Assembly (NCBI GenBank): GCA_964621445.1
Contig: CAZUNO010000008.1
Span: forward strand, 38,483 to 102,482
Direction of reading: 5' to 3'
From: CAZUNO01 sp964621445 [NCBI: Candidatus Hadarchaeota archaeon]
Lineage (GTDB): Archaea > CAYQAE01 > CAYVLA01
Length of the DNA stretch: 64,000 bases
A program made the translations under genes and the position numbers. Shown one piece after another: positions 16,675 through 24,957 of this stretch (positions within the stretch are counted from its first letter, which is position 1; the number at the start of each line of letters is the position of its first letter). The notes under the pieces are model-generated. The model saw only the letters and a program-made list of their open reading frames with translations. It did no database searches and was not told the DNA's origin.

Positions 16675-17411
16675 TGGGCAAAAGGCTAATATCTCAAAGA
16701 AGAGGTCGAGGTTCTCCCACCTACAGGTCACTCACTTTCAAGTCGAAGGGTGAAGTTAGCTATCCCGAATTTGGGTCCGAAAACGAGGCTCGGGTCATGG
16801 AGTTGCTTCACGATCCAGCAAGATCCGGATTGGTGGCCAGGGTGAGGTTCGGGGACGGTTCAGAGCGCCTTATTTTGGCCCCCGAGGGAATAAAGGTGGG
16901 TCAGACCCTGAATCTTGGTACATCTGCTCCCGTCAAGCCCGGAAATACACTTTGTCTGGCCGAGATTCCGGAAGGGACCCTCATATCGGGGATAGAGACC
17001 AAGCCCGGGTCGGGACCCAAGCTGGTACGAGCTGGCGGTTGTTACGCTTCCTTGATATCTCACGACGTGGGAAGCACGACGGTTCAGATGCCGTCGGGTG
17101 AATTCAAGATACTGAATCCCAAATGTAGAGGCACCGTGGGAGTTGTGGCCGGCGGGGGGAGGAAGGAAAAACCGTTTCTGAAAGCCGGGAAGAAGTACAA
17201 GCACCGGAAGGCATCAAATAAGCTATATCCGAGAGTTAGGGGCGTTGCCATGAACGCGGTGGATCACCCGCACGGCGGAGGGGGCCACCAGCACCTGGGA
17301 AGGCCTTCTTCAGTAGGAAGGAACACACCTCCCGGGAGGAAAGTTGGTCATATTGCAGCCAGACGGACGGGCTTGTCTAAGAGGAGAATAACGAAGAAGG
17401 AGCGGAAGTGA
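16674..17411 (+). CDS. rpl2: Ribosomal protein uL2
   Basis: One of the most conserved large-subunit proteins, required for subunit joining and peptidyl transferase activity. The 245 residues include RGVAMNAVDHPHGGGGHQH with the conserved functional His, and GAGGRK-like VVAGGGRKEKPF. Starts with an ATG overlapping the L23 stop and overlaps S19 by 4 bases. Confidence 0.98.
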   Translation: MGKRLISQRRGRGSPTYRSLTFKSKGEVSYPEFGSENEARVMELLHDPARSGLVARVRFGDGSERLILAPEGIKVGQTLNLGTSAPVKPGNTLCLAEIPEGTLISGIETKPGSGPKLVRAGGCYASLISHDVGSTTVQMPSGEFKILNPKCRGTVGVVAGGGRKEKPFLKAGKKYKHRKASNKLYPRVRGVAMNAVDHPHGGGGHQHLGRPSSVGRNTPPGRKVGHIAARRTGLSKRRITKKERK

Positions 17412-17818
17412 TCAATTTGCCAAGGAAGGATTTCACGTTCAGAGGAAAGAGCCTGGAAGAGCTGACCTCAATGTCATTTGAGGACTTCCTTAAGCTGCTT
17501 CCGGCTAGACAGCGGAGGTCTATTAACAGAGGTTTTTCGGAACAGCACCGGAACCTCATCCGAAAGATAAGAAGTCTTGACGAGTCGGAGAAGGAGAAGG
17601 TAGTGATTAGAACCCATTGCAGGGATTTCGTTGTGCTGCCCGAGATGGTGGGCATTACGCTTGAGTTATATAACGGTCAGGAGTTCAAAAGACTGGATAT
17701 AAAGGAGGAGATGATTGGTCATTTCCTAGGGGAGTTCGTGCTAACCAGACAGAGGGTTGAGCACAGCGCACCCGGCGTTGGAGCAACGCGAAGCTCAAAG
17801 TATGTTCCATTGAAGTAG
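17408..17818 (+). CDS. rps19: Ribosomal protein uS19
   Basis: Head protein of the small subunit, near the A-site. 136 residues, with the archaeal N-terminal extension FTFRGKSLEELTSMSFEDF and conserved core RKIRSLDESEKEKVVIRTHCRDFVV (cut here in the middle) and GHFLGEFVLTRQRVEHSAPG. Start is GTG overlapping the L2 stop (GTGA). Confidence 0.96.
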   Translation: MINLPRKDFTFRGKSLEELTSMSFEDFLKLLPARQRRSINRGFSEQHRNLIRKIRSLDESEKEKVVIRTHCRDFVVLPEMVGITLELYNGQEFKRLDIKEEMIGHFLGEFVLTRQRVEHSAPGVGATRSSKYVPLK

Positions 17819-17826
17819 GCGATATC

Positions 17827-18291
17827 ATGGCAAAACTGGGATATTCATATAACAAGGTTCATGATCCCTCTAGCACCAGCAAGGCCATGGGAAGGGAACT
17901 GAGGATCTCCCCGAAGGACGCAGTGGAGATATGTAGGGAGATTCGTGGAAAGGACCTCGACGATGCATACTTCTACCTGGAGAGGGTTATTGAAGGGGAA
18001 CAGGTTGTACCCTACAAGAAACACAAAGGTAAGCTATCCCACAAGAAATCCCTGAACAAATGGCACACGGGAAAGCGGCCCGTCAAGGCCTGCGAGGCCA
18101 TAATGGAGGTTTTGGAAAACGCTCATAATAACGCGACCTACAAAGGTCTGGATGAAGATTCTCTCTTTGTCCGGCACGCAAGTTCAAGAAAGGGCTTCGT
18201 GATTAGAGGGTTCAAACATAGGGCGAGAGGACGTGTAGTGTCCTCGGACAAGCCCACTACAAACATTGAGATTTGGCTCGGTGAGAAGTGA
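17827..18291 (+). CDS. rpl22: Ribosomal protein uL22
   Basis: Tunnel-constriction protein of the large subunit. The 154-residue archaeal/eukaryotic form includes AKAMGRELRISPKDAVEICR, HNNATYKGLD and a C-terminal hairpin running into RARGRVVSSDKPTTNIE. Standard neighbour of S19 and S3. Confidence 0.96.
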   Translation: MAKLGYSYNKVHDPSSTSKAMGRELRISPKDAVEICREIRGKDLDDAYFYLERVIEGEQVVPYKKHKGKLSHKKSLNKWHTGKRPVKACEAIMEVLENAHNNATYKGLDEDSLFVRHASSRKGFVIRGFKHRARGRVVSSDKPTTNIEIWLGEK

Positions 18292-18292
18292 T

Positions 18293-19132
18293 TTGGCTAG
18301 AGAAAGGTTATTTGTTGAGGAAGGCATAAGGAAGGCGGACATAAAGGAGTTTCTGCGGCGAAAGCTGCAGAGAGCCAAATTTGGTGGCCTAGATATAAAG
18401 AGGACAGCCCTCAGGACCCGAATGGTCCTATACGCGGAACGTCCCGGTCTGGTTATCGGACGTAGAGGGAGGAATATTAAGAATCTGACCAAGGTTCTCC
18501 AGGAGAGATACGGTTTTGATAACCTCCAGATAGAGGTGGAGGAGATACCCGTTCCGGAGCTAAGTCCGGAAGTGATGGGGAATCGTCTGGCGGCAATGCT
18601 AAAGGCAGGGAGACGGTTCAGAAGATCCGCCTACGGCACCCTGAATAGGATAATGGATGCCGGCGCCCAGGGTTGTGAAATCACGGTTTCGGGCAAGATC
18701 CGTGGTAATCGTTCCCGAACGGTCAGGTTTGTTGATGGTGCCATAACCAAGTGCGGTGAGCCATCGAACCAAGTACTGGAGGGACTTGCCGTCGCCGACC
18801 TCAAGCAGGGAATGATGGGGATAAGGGTCAAGATAATGCCCCCCGATATACATATGCCGGATGATCTGGATATGGAAAGCCTGAAGGAGAAGGCTGCTCC
18901 GGAAGAGCCCTCTGAAGAGGGTCCAGAGGTGGCCCCCGAAGTTGAGCTTGTGGAGGAAGTCGAGGAGGAATCCGAGGAAATTCCGCCCGAGGAAACAGGG
19001 GAAGCCACGGAGGAGGAATCTCAGGATCTTGAGATAGAAGTAAGGGATGTTCCAAGTGAGGAGGAATCCGAGGTCCCTGAAGAGGATAGTTCTGACTCCG
19101 AAGAGGAGGATGAGGCCGAGGTTGAGGCCTAG
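18293..19132 (+). CDS. rps3: Ribosomal protein uS3 with long acidic C-terminal tail
   Basis: Small-subunit protein at the mRNA entry pore. The TTG at 18293 gives MARERLFVEEGIRKADIKEF, the normal N-terminus, preceded by GGTGA; the frame is open upstream into L22 but without support. The KH domain contains GLVIGRRGRNIKNL. Residues 1-205 match the usual protein. The last 75 residues are an added tail of Glu, Ser, Val and Pro with almost no Lys or Arg (for example EEGPEVAPEVELVEEVEEES). Similar acidic tails occur on S5 (C-terminus) and L5 (N-terminus) in this operon. Confidence 0.95.
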   Translation: MARERLFVEEGIRKADIKEFLRRKLQRAKFGGLDIKRTALRTRMVLYAERPGLVIGRRGRNIKNLTKVLQERYGFDNLQIEVEEIPVPELSPEVMGNRLAAMLKAGRRFRRSAYGTLNRIMDAGAQGCEITVSGKIRGNRSRTVRFVDGAITKCGEPSNQVLEGLAVADLKQGMMGIRVKIMPPDIHMPDDLDMESLKEKAAPEEPSEEGPEVAPEVELVEEVEEESEEIPPEETGEATEEESQDLEIEVRDVPSEEESEVPEEDSSDSEEEDEAEVEA

Positions 19133-19146
19133 AGGGGTGAGAAAAA

Positions 19147-19368
19147 ATGGCCATCTTACGTTCAGACGAGATCCGAAACATGCCTGAGGCTGAAATCGAG
19201 GATGAGCTCTCCCGACTTAAGGAGGAGTTGGCGGGAGAAAAGGCGACTATGGCTCTCGGATCGCCCCCGGAGAACCCGGGGAGAATAAGGGAGCTAAGGA
19301 GAACAATTGCTAGAATTCTCACCATTCTCGGTGAGATTTCAGAGGAGAAGGGTGCAAGGAATGAGTGA
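19147..19368 (+). CDS. rpl29: Ribosomal protein uL29
   Basis: Small two-helix protein at the tunnel exit. 73 residues, with [19 protein letters not shown] and [19 protein letters not shown], the standard pattern. Overlaps the aIF1 start by 8 bases (ATGAGTGA), a tight coupling. Confidence 0.95.
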   Translation: MAILRSDEIRNMPEAEIEDELSRLKEELAGEKATMALGSPPENPGRIRELRRTIARILTILGEISEEKGARNE

Positions 19369-19669
19369 AGTCTGTCCAACATGTGGGCTTCCGAAGGATT
19401 TGTGTGTTTGCGAAGAGATTGCAAGGGAAAAGCAGAGAATTCGTATCTACGCTACGAGGCGAAGATACGGGAAGTGGATGACAATTATCGAGGGAATAGA
19501 TGACAGAGATGTGGACACGAAGCAACTTACCAAACAGCTGAAGAGCAAACTTGCCTGCGGAGGTACCGTAAAGGAAGGTAGAATAGAGTTTCAGGGTGAT
19601 CATAGGGATCGCGTGAAGGATTATCTCGTTGAGAAGGGATTTGAGGAAGATACCATAGACGTTTCCTAG
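19361..19669 (+). CDS. Translation initiation factor aIF1 (SUI1 family)
   Basis: Helps select the start codon on the small subunit. The 102-residue protein has an N-terminal [13 protein letters not shown] zinc knuckle typical of archaeal aIF1 and a SUI1 domain with [18 protein letters not shown]. An upstream in-frame ATG at 19307 lies inside L29 and is not supported; MSEVCPTCG is the natural start. Its position inside a ribosomal operon, between L29 and Rnp1, is known from several euryarchaea. Confidence 0.95.
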   Translation: MSEVCPTCGLPKDLCVCEEIAREKQRIRIYATRRRYGKWMTIIEGIDDRDVDTKQLTKQLKSKLACGGTVKEGRIEFQGDHRDRVKDYLVEKGFEEDTIDVS

Positions 19670-19683
19670 AGAGGAGATAACAG

Positions 19684-19959
19684 ATGGACGATTTGGCGAA
19701 TGCAGTGAGAGGTGAGTTCATCGGAGAAGAGATGAAGGTAGTGTCACCTGGGCTTGCTTCGCCGGTCAGAGGAAGAGTTATTGACGAAACTAGGAACACG
19801 TTCCGCCTCCGGAGAGGGGAGGCGCAGACCTTGGTATGCAAGAAGGGATCCAGAATATTTCTTCGAAGAAAGGAGTCAACTCTCGAGATCCCTGGAGATG
19901 TGCTGATCGGAAATCCCGAGGATCGTATCAAGAAGAAGATTAGGAGTAGAATGAGATGA
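19684..19959 (+). CDS. rnp1: RNase P protein component 1 (Rnp1, p29 homologue)
   Basis: Protein subunit of archaeal RNase P, which trims tRNA 5' ends. 91 residues with the Sm-like barrel pattern: EMKVVSPGLASPVRGRVIDE, NTFRLRRGEAQTLVCKKGS, FLRRKESTLEIPGDVLIGNP. Its position between aIF1 and S17 is typical of euryarchaea. ATG start with AGAGGAGATAAC upstream; stop overlaps the S17 ATG. Confidence 0.95.
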   Translation: MDDLANAVRGEFIGEEMKVVSPGLASPVRGRVIDETRNTFRLRRGEAQTLVCKKGSRIFLRRKESTLEIPGDVLIGNPEDRIKKKIRSRMR

Positions 19960-20282
19960 GTGCCAGAGGGCTAGTTACCAAGATTCCAGAATCGGAATGT
20001 CAGGATGATAAGTGTCCATTCCACGGCGCCCTAAAGGTTAGAGGAAAGACCATCGACGGAGTGGTGGTTAGGGACAGGATGGAGAACAGCGTTGTTGTGG
20101 CTACGGAATACCTCCTGTATCAGAGCAAGTTCCGGCGGTATGAGAAGAGGACCGGGAAATATCACGCACACAACCCGGAATGCATAGATGCAACCGTGGG
20201 AGACCGGGTAAGGATAGCGGAATGCAGGCCATTAAGCAAGACCATATCTTTCGTTGTGATCGAGAAGATGGAGGGAGAATAA
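19956..20282 (+). CDS. rps17: Ribosomal protein uS17
   Basis: Primary 16S rRNA binder with an OB fold. The 108-residue archaeal form has an N-terminal extension CQDDKCPFHGALKVRG followed by the conserved VVVRDRMENSVVVATEYLLY, KYHAHNPECIDATVGDRV and CRPLSKTISFVVIEK. Overlaps rnp1 by 4 bases and abuts L14. Confidence 0.96.
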   Translation: MSARGLVTKIPESECQDDKCPFHGALKVRGKTIDGVVVRDRMENSVVVATEYLLYQSKFRRYEKRTGKYHAHNPECIDATVGDRVRIAECRPLSKTISFVVIEKMEGE

Positions 20283-20708
20283 TTGCCCAAGAAAGGAATG
20301 GGTGGCTCAAGAGGACAGGTTCATTATACCCCTATAAAGGCCCTGCCCCTCGGTTCACGCCTATTATGCATCGATAACACGGGGGCCAAGGAACTGGAGG
20401 TCGTCTCCGTCATCGGTGAGAAGACGACTAGGAGAAGATACCCCGCCTGCGGGGTGGGAGATATGATCATGGTATCTGTAAAGAAGGGTACCCCTGATAT
20501 GCGCCGTCAGATTCTCCGTGCAGTTGTCGTAAGGCAGAGGAAGGAGTATCGGAGGGACAGCGGTATGAGGGTGAAGTTTGAGGACAACTCCGCCGTTCTG
20601 GTAACCGAGGAAGGAATACCGAGGGGTTCAGAAATCAGGGGCGTTATCGCCCGGGAAGCAGTTGAGAGATGGCCTAGGCTGGGAGGCATAGCCAGCGCAG
20701 TGGCCTAG
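20283..20708 (+). CDS. rpl14: Ribosomal protein uL14
   Basis: Large-subunit protein at the subunit interface. 141 residues; signature [49 protein letters not shown] and FEDNSAVLV are all present. Start is TTG, directly after the S17 stop, preceded by a GGAGGGAGAAT ribosome binding site. Confidence 0.96.
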   Translation: MPKKGMGGSRGQVHYTPIKALPLGSRLLCIDNTGAKELEVVSVIGEKTTRRRYPACGVGDMIMVSVKKGTPDMRRQILRAVVVRQRKEYRRDSGMRVKFEDNSAVLVTEEGIPRGSEIRGVIAREAVERWPRLGGIASAVA

Positions 20709-20720
20709 GAGGAAAGTTAA

Positions 20721-21092
20721 TTGAGCAATTCAGTAACTTCAAAGCCGTCAAAGGTCAGAAAGAGGCAATTCGCGAGTGATAAGCATAGGAAACGCCGTAA
20801 TCTAAACGCTCACATGTCCCAGGATCTGATCTCCCAATATGGGACCAGAAGCATGCCCCTTAGGGAGGGAGATAAGGTCCGGGTGATGAGGGGAGATTTC
20901 GTTGGCCACGAGGAAGAGGTCAGCGATGTTGATTTGGACAGGGGGATCGTGTATGTAAAGGAGTTGACCAGAGAGAAGGCTGACGGTACCAAGGCCTTCA
21001 TTCCCATACATCCCTCAAACTTGGAAATTACGGATGTTGATCTAGATGATGAAAGAAGACAGAAGATACTACAGAGGAGGGGGCTGCCGTGA
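20721..21092 (+). CDS. rpl24: Ribosomal protein uL24
   Basis: KOW-domain protein of the large subunit. 123 residues, with KPSKVRKRQFASDKHRKRRN and the KOW motif EGDKVRVMRGDFVGHEEEVS, followed by HPSNLEITDVDLDD. TTG start with GGAGGAAAGT before it. Ends overlapping S4e by 4 bases. Confidence 0.95.
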   Translation: MSNSVTSKPSKVRKRQFASDKHRKRRNLNAHMSQDLISQYGTRSMPLREGDKVRVMRGDFVGHEEEVSDVDLDRGIVYVKELTREKADGTKAFIPIHPSNLEITDVDLDDERRQKILQRRGLP

Positions 21093-21799
21093 AGAGGCAC
21101 ATGAAGCGCTTTTCAGCTCCTAAGCACTGGAAGCTGGAGTCCAAGACCCACACCTTTGCCGTTAAACCCGTACCCGGTCCCCATCCCACCGAGCAAGGAA
21201 TACCTCTTCTGGGTATTGTAAGGGACTTTCTTGGTTACGCCCAGAATGGGAAGGAGGCCAGGCGGGTAATCGAGAATGGAGAGGTTCTGGTCGACCACCA
21301 GACACGGAAGGAACCGAAGTACGCGGCCGGGGTAATGGACGTGATATCAATACCCAAGACCGAAGAGGATTTCCGGCTGGTGCCCGGTGAGAAGGGCCTG
21401 AGGATGCAGCCTATACCAAAATCCAAGTCGGATTTCAAGCTGGTGAGGATAATGGGCAAGACCATGATCCGGGGAGGCAAACTCCAGGTTAATCTGCATG
21501 ATGGCAGTAATATCGAGGTAGACCCCTCCGAGTCCGGGGAATATTCGGTCGGAGACGTGCTGGAGATGACCATCCGGGCCAGAAAAATCAAGGACAAGAT
21601 GAGCATCAAACCGGGAAACATGGCCTACGTATACAAGGGTAGGAACACCGGCAAACTGGGAAGGATAGAGAAGACCATCAAAGGAAAGGCAATGCAGCCC
21701 AATACGGTGATAATGACCGTAAATGATTCGGAACTTCACACCCTGGAGGATTATGTCCTGGTGGTCGGCAGGGAAAGCCCGAAGATAAAGGTGAATTGA
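21089..21799 (+). CDS. rps4e: Ribosomal protein eS4
   Basis: Archaeal/eukaryotic S4e, with an S4-like RNA-binding domain near the N-terminus (residues 40-80), a central domain and a KOW motif near GNMAYVYKGRNTGKLGRIEK. 236 residues, normal length. Start is GTG (KRHMKRFSAPKHWKL), overlapping the L24 stop. Confidence 0.96.
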   Translation: MKRHMKRFSAPKHWKLESKTHTFAVKPVPGPHPTEQGIPLLGIVRDFLGYAQNGKEARRVIENGEVLVDHQTRKEPKYAAGVMDVISIPKTEEDFRLVPGEKGLRMQPIPKSKSDFKLVRIMGKTMIRGGKLQVNLHDGSNIEVDPSESGEYSVGDVLEMTIRARKIKDKMSIKPGNMAYVYKGRNTGKLGRIEKTIKGKAMQPNTVIMTVNDSELHTLEDYVLVVGRESPKIKVN

Positions 21800-21800
21800 G

Positions 21801-22439
21801 ATGGCTACCGAGGAGAACAGCAAAGATGAGGCGGTAGAGGAAGAGGAATCCGCTGAAGATGTAGAGCCGGAGGAGGAGTCTCAGGATCGAGAATCCAAAC
21901 CCGACATAGAAGCTGACGCCTCCTCAGAGACAAAGAACGTTATGCAGGAGCCAGTGCTGAACAAGGTAGTTGTCAACATAGGTGTCGGTGAGGCGGGGGA
22001 AAAGGTTGCCAGAGCGTCCTCCCTCCTAGAATCGCTCACCGGCCAGAGGCCGGTGAGGATTGCGGCCAAGAGAACTAACCGTGATTTTGGCATACGGAAA
22101 GGGGCGACCATAGGATGTAAGGTTACTCTGAGAAACGACAAGGCGAGGAACTTCCTGGAGAAGGCGTTCTCGGCCGTGGGGGATGAACTGAAGAGCAAGT
22201 CCTTCGATGACGAGGGGAATTTTGCCTTTGGCATCGATGAGCACATCAACATATCGGGCGTTAAGTACGATCCATCCATCGGGATATATGGAATGGATGT
22301 CTGTGTCAATGTCGAGAAGAGGGGTTATCGCGTTAAGAGAAGGAAGATCAGGAAGAAGAAAATACCCAGTCACCACAGGGTCACCAGGAAGGAGACCATA
22401 GATTTCATTCAAAGAGAATTCGATGTGAGGGTTGAATAG
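21801..22439 (+). CDS. rpl5: Ribosomal protein uL5 with acidic N-terminal extension
   Basis: Binds 5S rRNA and contacts tRNA in the P site. The core begins near MQEPVLNKVVVNIGVGEAGE (residue 49), close to where most archaeal L5 proteins start, and continues with LTGQRPVRIAAKRTNRDFGI and a standard end. The first 48 residues are an added, very acidic segment (EEEESAEDVEPEEESQD). An internal start at the ATG coding for the core is possible, which would remove this tail; the ATG at 21801 sits directly after the S4e stop with a GGTGAATTGAG ribosome binding site, so I keep the long form. Confidence 0.93.
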   Translation: MATEENSKDEAVEEEESAEDVEPEEESQDRESKPDIEADASSETKNVMQEPVLNKVVVNIGVGEAGEKVARASSLLESLTGQRPVRIAAKRTNRDFGIRKGATIGCKVTLRNDKARNFLEKAFSAVGDELKSKSFDDEGNFAFGIDEHINISGVKYDPSIGIYGMDVCVNVEKRGYRVKRRKIRKKKIPSHHRVTRKETIDFIQREFDVRVE

Positions 22440-22601
22440 ATGCGTCTGAAAAAGACAGGTAAGAAGAAGTACGGCAATGATGCTTATCACTGTAGGCGTT
22501 GTGGATCAGCTGATGCGGTAATCAGGCAGTACGGCCTGCAGATCTGCCGTCGTTGTTTCAGGGAAATTTCGGAGGATATCGGTTTCAAGAAGCTTGATTA
22601 G
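22440..22601 (+). CDS. rps14: Ribosomal protein uS14, zinc-binding form
   Basis: Short 53-residue S14 with four cysteines in two pairs, CRRC at 18-21 and CRRC at 36-39, that bind zinc. Start MRLKKTGKKKYGNDAYH, end FKKLD. It starts one base after the L5 stop and is followed after 8 bases by S8. Confidence 0.95.
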   Translation: MRLKKTGKKKYGNDAYHCRRCGSADAVIRQYGLQICRRCFREISEDIGFKKLD

Positions 22602-22609
22602 GTGATGGC

Positions 22610-23002
22610 ATGGCGTTAAATGATACGTTGGCAAATGCTCTCTCGGCTATAAAGAACAGTCAGATGATGGGGAAGAGGACCTGCGTCATACATCCTGCCT
22701 CTAAGCTTATCGAATCGGTGTTACTACTCGCCCAGAAAGAGGGATATATCGGCGAGTTTGAGCTCTACGATGATGGCAAGGCCGGCGTTTTCAAGGTCGA
22801 ACTCTACGGGGCGATAAATAATTGCGGGGTTATCAAGCCTCGTCATCCAATAAAGAACGGTGAGTTTGAGAAATGGGAGAGGAGATTCCTACCCGCTTCG
22901 AATTTCGGTCACCTTATAGTGAGCACGAATAGGGGAGTTCTTTCCCACAGAACTGCTAGGGAGGAAGGATTGGGCGGAATCCTTCTTGCATACTTCTATT
23001 GA
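22610..23002 (+). CDS. rps8: Ribosomal protein uS8
   Basis: Primary binder of the central 16S domain. 130 residues; N-terminus DTLANALSAIKNSQMMGKRT and C-terminal FGHLIVSTNRGVLSHRTARE with GLGGILLAYFY are the family signatures. Confidence 0.97.
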   Translation: MALNDTLANALSAIKNSQMMGKRTCVIHPASKLIESVLLLAQKEGYIGEFELYDDGKAGVFKVELYGAINNCGVIKPRHPIKNGEFEKWERRFLPASNFGHLIVSTNRGVLSHRTAREEGLGGILLAYFY

Positions 23003-23012
23003 GGTCAGTGAT

Positions 23013-23564
23013 ATGGTAACTCCAGAGGCCAGCAAAGATTTTGAGATTCCAGAAGAAGTCGAGGTTTCAAGGGAGGGAAGAACCCTCACGGTTAGTGGAC
23101 CTAAGGGCAGTCTAACCAGAGAATTCCCGGATAGGGATATCCTATTGGAGGTTGAAAATGACCTTCTGACCGTGAAGACCCACTTTCCATCAAAGAAGAA
23201 GGTTGCACTCTTCGGAATGTATTCGGGTAGAGTTAGAAACATGATGCAGGGCGTAACCAAGGGATTTACGTCCAGATTGAAGATAATTAGCTCCCACTTC
23301 CCAATAAGCGTTGAGGTAAGGGACGAAGGGGTCCTGGTGAAAAACTTCCTAGGCGAGAGACACCCGAGGCATGCCCGTATTCACCGGGGATCGCAGGTGT
23401 CGGTTGATGGGGAGTTCATCAGCGTCACCGGGAATGACAAGGATGCAGTTGCTCAGACGGCTGCAAATATCGAACAGGCAACGATCATTCGTGGTAGAGA
23501 TAGACGAATTTTCCAAGACGGCATATATCTCGTGGAGAAGACTCATCTTACGGAGGAATCCTAA
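23013..23564 (+). CDS. rpl6: Ribosomal protein uL6
   Basis: Two-lobed protein beside the GTPase centre. The ATG at 23013 gives 183 residues starting MVTPEASKDFEIPEEVEVS; an upstream in-frame ATG at 22986 overlaps S8 and is less likely. KGSLTREFPDRDILLEVEND, FPISVEVRDEGVLVKNFLGE and ATIIRGRDRRIFQDGIYLVE are typical. Overlaps L32e by one base. Confidence 0.96.
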   Translation: MVTPEASKDFEIPEEVEVSREGRTLTVSGPKGSLTREFPDRDILLEVENDLLTVKTHFPSKKKVALFGMYSGRVRNMMQGVTKGFTSRLKIISSHFPISVEVRDEGVLVKNFLGERHPRHARIHRGSQVSVDGEFISVTGNDKDAVAQTAANIEQATIIRGRDRRIFQDGIYLVEKTHLTEES

Positions 23565-23923
23565 TGTCAAAGGCTAATCAGAGCAATAAGGGTAAAAAGA
23601 AACCCAAATTTGTCAGGTGTAAAGGTCAGCATATGAATAGACTGGGTGATAAGTGGAGAAAGCCCAGGGGGATCGATAGCAAGATGCGTGGATCGGTCTT
23701 CGGAAAACAGAAGATGCCCAAGGTGGGGTATGGTGGAGATAGCAGTTATAGAGGTCTCCACCCCTCGGGCTACGAGGAGGTAACCGTCCATAGGCCGAAG
23801 GATCTCAATGACATGGACCCATCGGTCCAGGCCGCTCGGGTGTCGGGCAAGGTAGGTCTCCAGAAGAAGGAGAGAATTCTTGCCAAGGCCGATGAGCTGG
23901 GAATAAAGATACTGAATAGGTAA
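23564..23923 (+). CDS. rpl32e: Ribosomal protein eL32
   Basis: Archaeal/eukaryotic large-subunit protein. 119 residues, strongly basic at the N-terminus, with FVRCKGQHMNRLGDKWRKPR, GIDSKMRG, KVGYGGDSSYRGLHPSGYEE. C-terminal helix is standard. Confidence 0.95.
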   Translation: MSKANQSNKGKKKPKFVRCKGQHMNRLGDKWRKPRGIDSKMRGSVFGKQKMPKVGYGGDSSYRGLHPSGYEEVTVHRPKDLNDMDPSVQAARVSGKVGLQKKERILAKADELGIKILNR

Positions 23924-23932
23924 GGGTCAAAG

Positions 23933-24382
23933 TTGAATTTACGTTTCGTAAGAAGAATGGCAGCGGATATCCTAGAGGTAGGAGAGAATGCCGTGTGGCT
24001 AGACCCAGAGAGAGGTGGAGAGATATCGACTGCCATCACCAGGGACGACGTCAGGCGGCTTATCAGAGAGGGGAAGATCCGGTCCAGGCCCGAGAATAGT
24101 AAGAGCAAGGGCAGGATGAGGCATAGATCCAGTCAAAAGGCAAAGGGCAGAAGGAAGGGGGCAGGTAAGAGAAAGGGATCCAAGAATGCCCGAAAGCCAA
24201 AGAAGGATGCCTGGGCCAGCAAGATCAGAGCTCTGAGATCCAGGCTTGCCGAGATGCGTGACGAGAGAAGGATAGATCGAAAATCCTATAGGAAGCTTTA
24301 CCGCATGGCCAAGTCCGGGTATTTCAGAAGCGTTTCCCATCTCGAGACCTATGTCAAGGAAAATAACCTAGAGATGAGTTAA
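23933..24382 (+). CDS. rpl19e: Ribosomal protein eL19
   Basis: Long, very basic helical protein bridging subunits. 149 residues; RRMAADILEVGENAVWLDPE, IRSRPENSKSKGRMRHRS and KARKGAGKRKG-like KAKGRRKGAGKRKGSKNARK identify it. TTG start after a GGGTCAAAG leader. Confidence 0.95.
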   Translation: MNLRFVRRMAADILEVGENAVWLDPERGGEISTAITRDDVRRLIREGKIRSRPENSKSKGRMRHRSSQKAKGRRKGAGKRKGSKNARKPKKDAWASKIRALRSRLAEMRDERRIDRKSYRKLYRMAKSGYFRSVSHLETYVKENNLEMS

Positions 24383-24383
24383 G

Positions 24384-24953
24384 ATGGCTAAGGGAAGAAC
24401 CTACAGGGTTTCATTGAAAAGACGGAGGGAGGGAAAGACCGACTATAGACGTAGAACCCGTTATCTAGTGTCAGGCCTACCGAGACTTGTAGTTAGGAGG
24501 TCCAATGCCCATTACTTCGTTCACGTGGTCGTTCCTTCCGAGGACGGAGATATAACCATGAGTTCCGCCCATTCGAAGGAGTTGGGTAGTCGCTTCGGTT
24601 GGAAGGGACACGGGTCCAACATCTCAGCAGGATATCTCACGGGATATCTATGCGGCAAGCGTTCCCTGCAGGCGGGCATAACCGAGGCAATCCTCGACAC
24701 CGGACTAGTCATACCTGAAGCCGGCTCCAACGTTTTCGCTGTGCTCAAGGGGGCCATCGATTCCGGCCTTGAGGTTCCCTGTGACCAGGGCTGCTTCCCT
24801 GATATGGATAGGATTGAGGGTAAGTCCGTGGCCGAGGCAGCCGAGGAGGACGATGAGGTCAAGGAATACAGGGGAGAGGGTGTTGAGCCCGGGTCCCTGC
24901 CCGATCACTTCAGAGACGTCTTAGATGAGATTGATGAACAGATGGAGGAATGA
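24384..24953 (+). CDS. rpl18: Ribosomal protein uL18
   Basis: 5S rRNA-binding protein. 189 residues, the archaeal length. YRVSLKRRREGKTDYRRRTR, SGLPRLVVRRSNAHYFVHVV, GYLCGKRSLQAGITEAILD are standard. The last 40 residues become acidic (EEDDEVKEYRGEGVEP), a milder form of the tails on S3 and S5. Confidence 0.95.
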   Translation: MAKGRTYRVSLKRRREGKTDYRRRTRYLVSGLPRLVVRRSNAHYFVHVVVPSEDGDITMSSAHSKELGSRFGWKGHGSNISAGYLTGYLCGKRSLQAGITEAILDTGLVIPEAGSNVFAVLKGAIDSGLEVPCDQGCFPDMDRIEGKSVAEAAEEDDEVKEYRGEGVEPGSLPDHFRDVLDEIDEQMEE

Positions 24954-24957
24954 CTAG

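Noticed and set aside
19307-19360. N-terminal extension of aIF1
   Set aside because: These 18 codons lie inside L29 and homologues begin at the Cys-rich segment.
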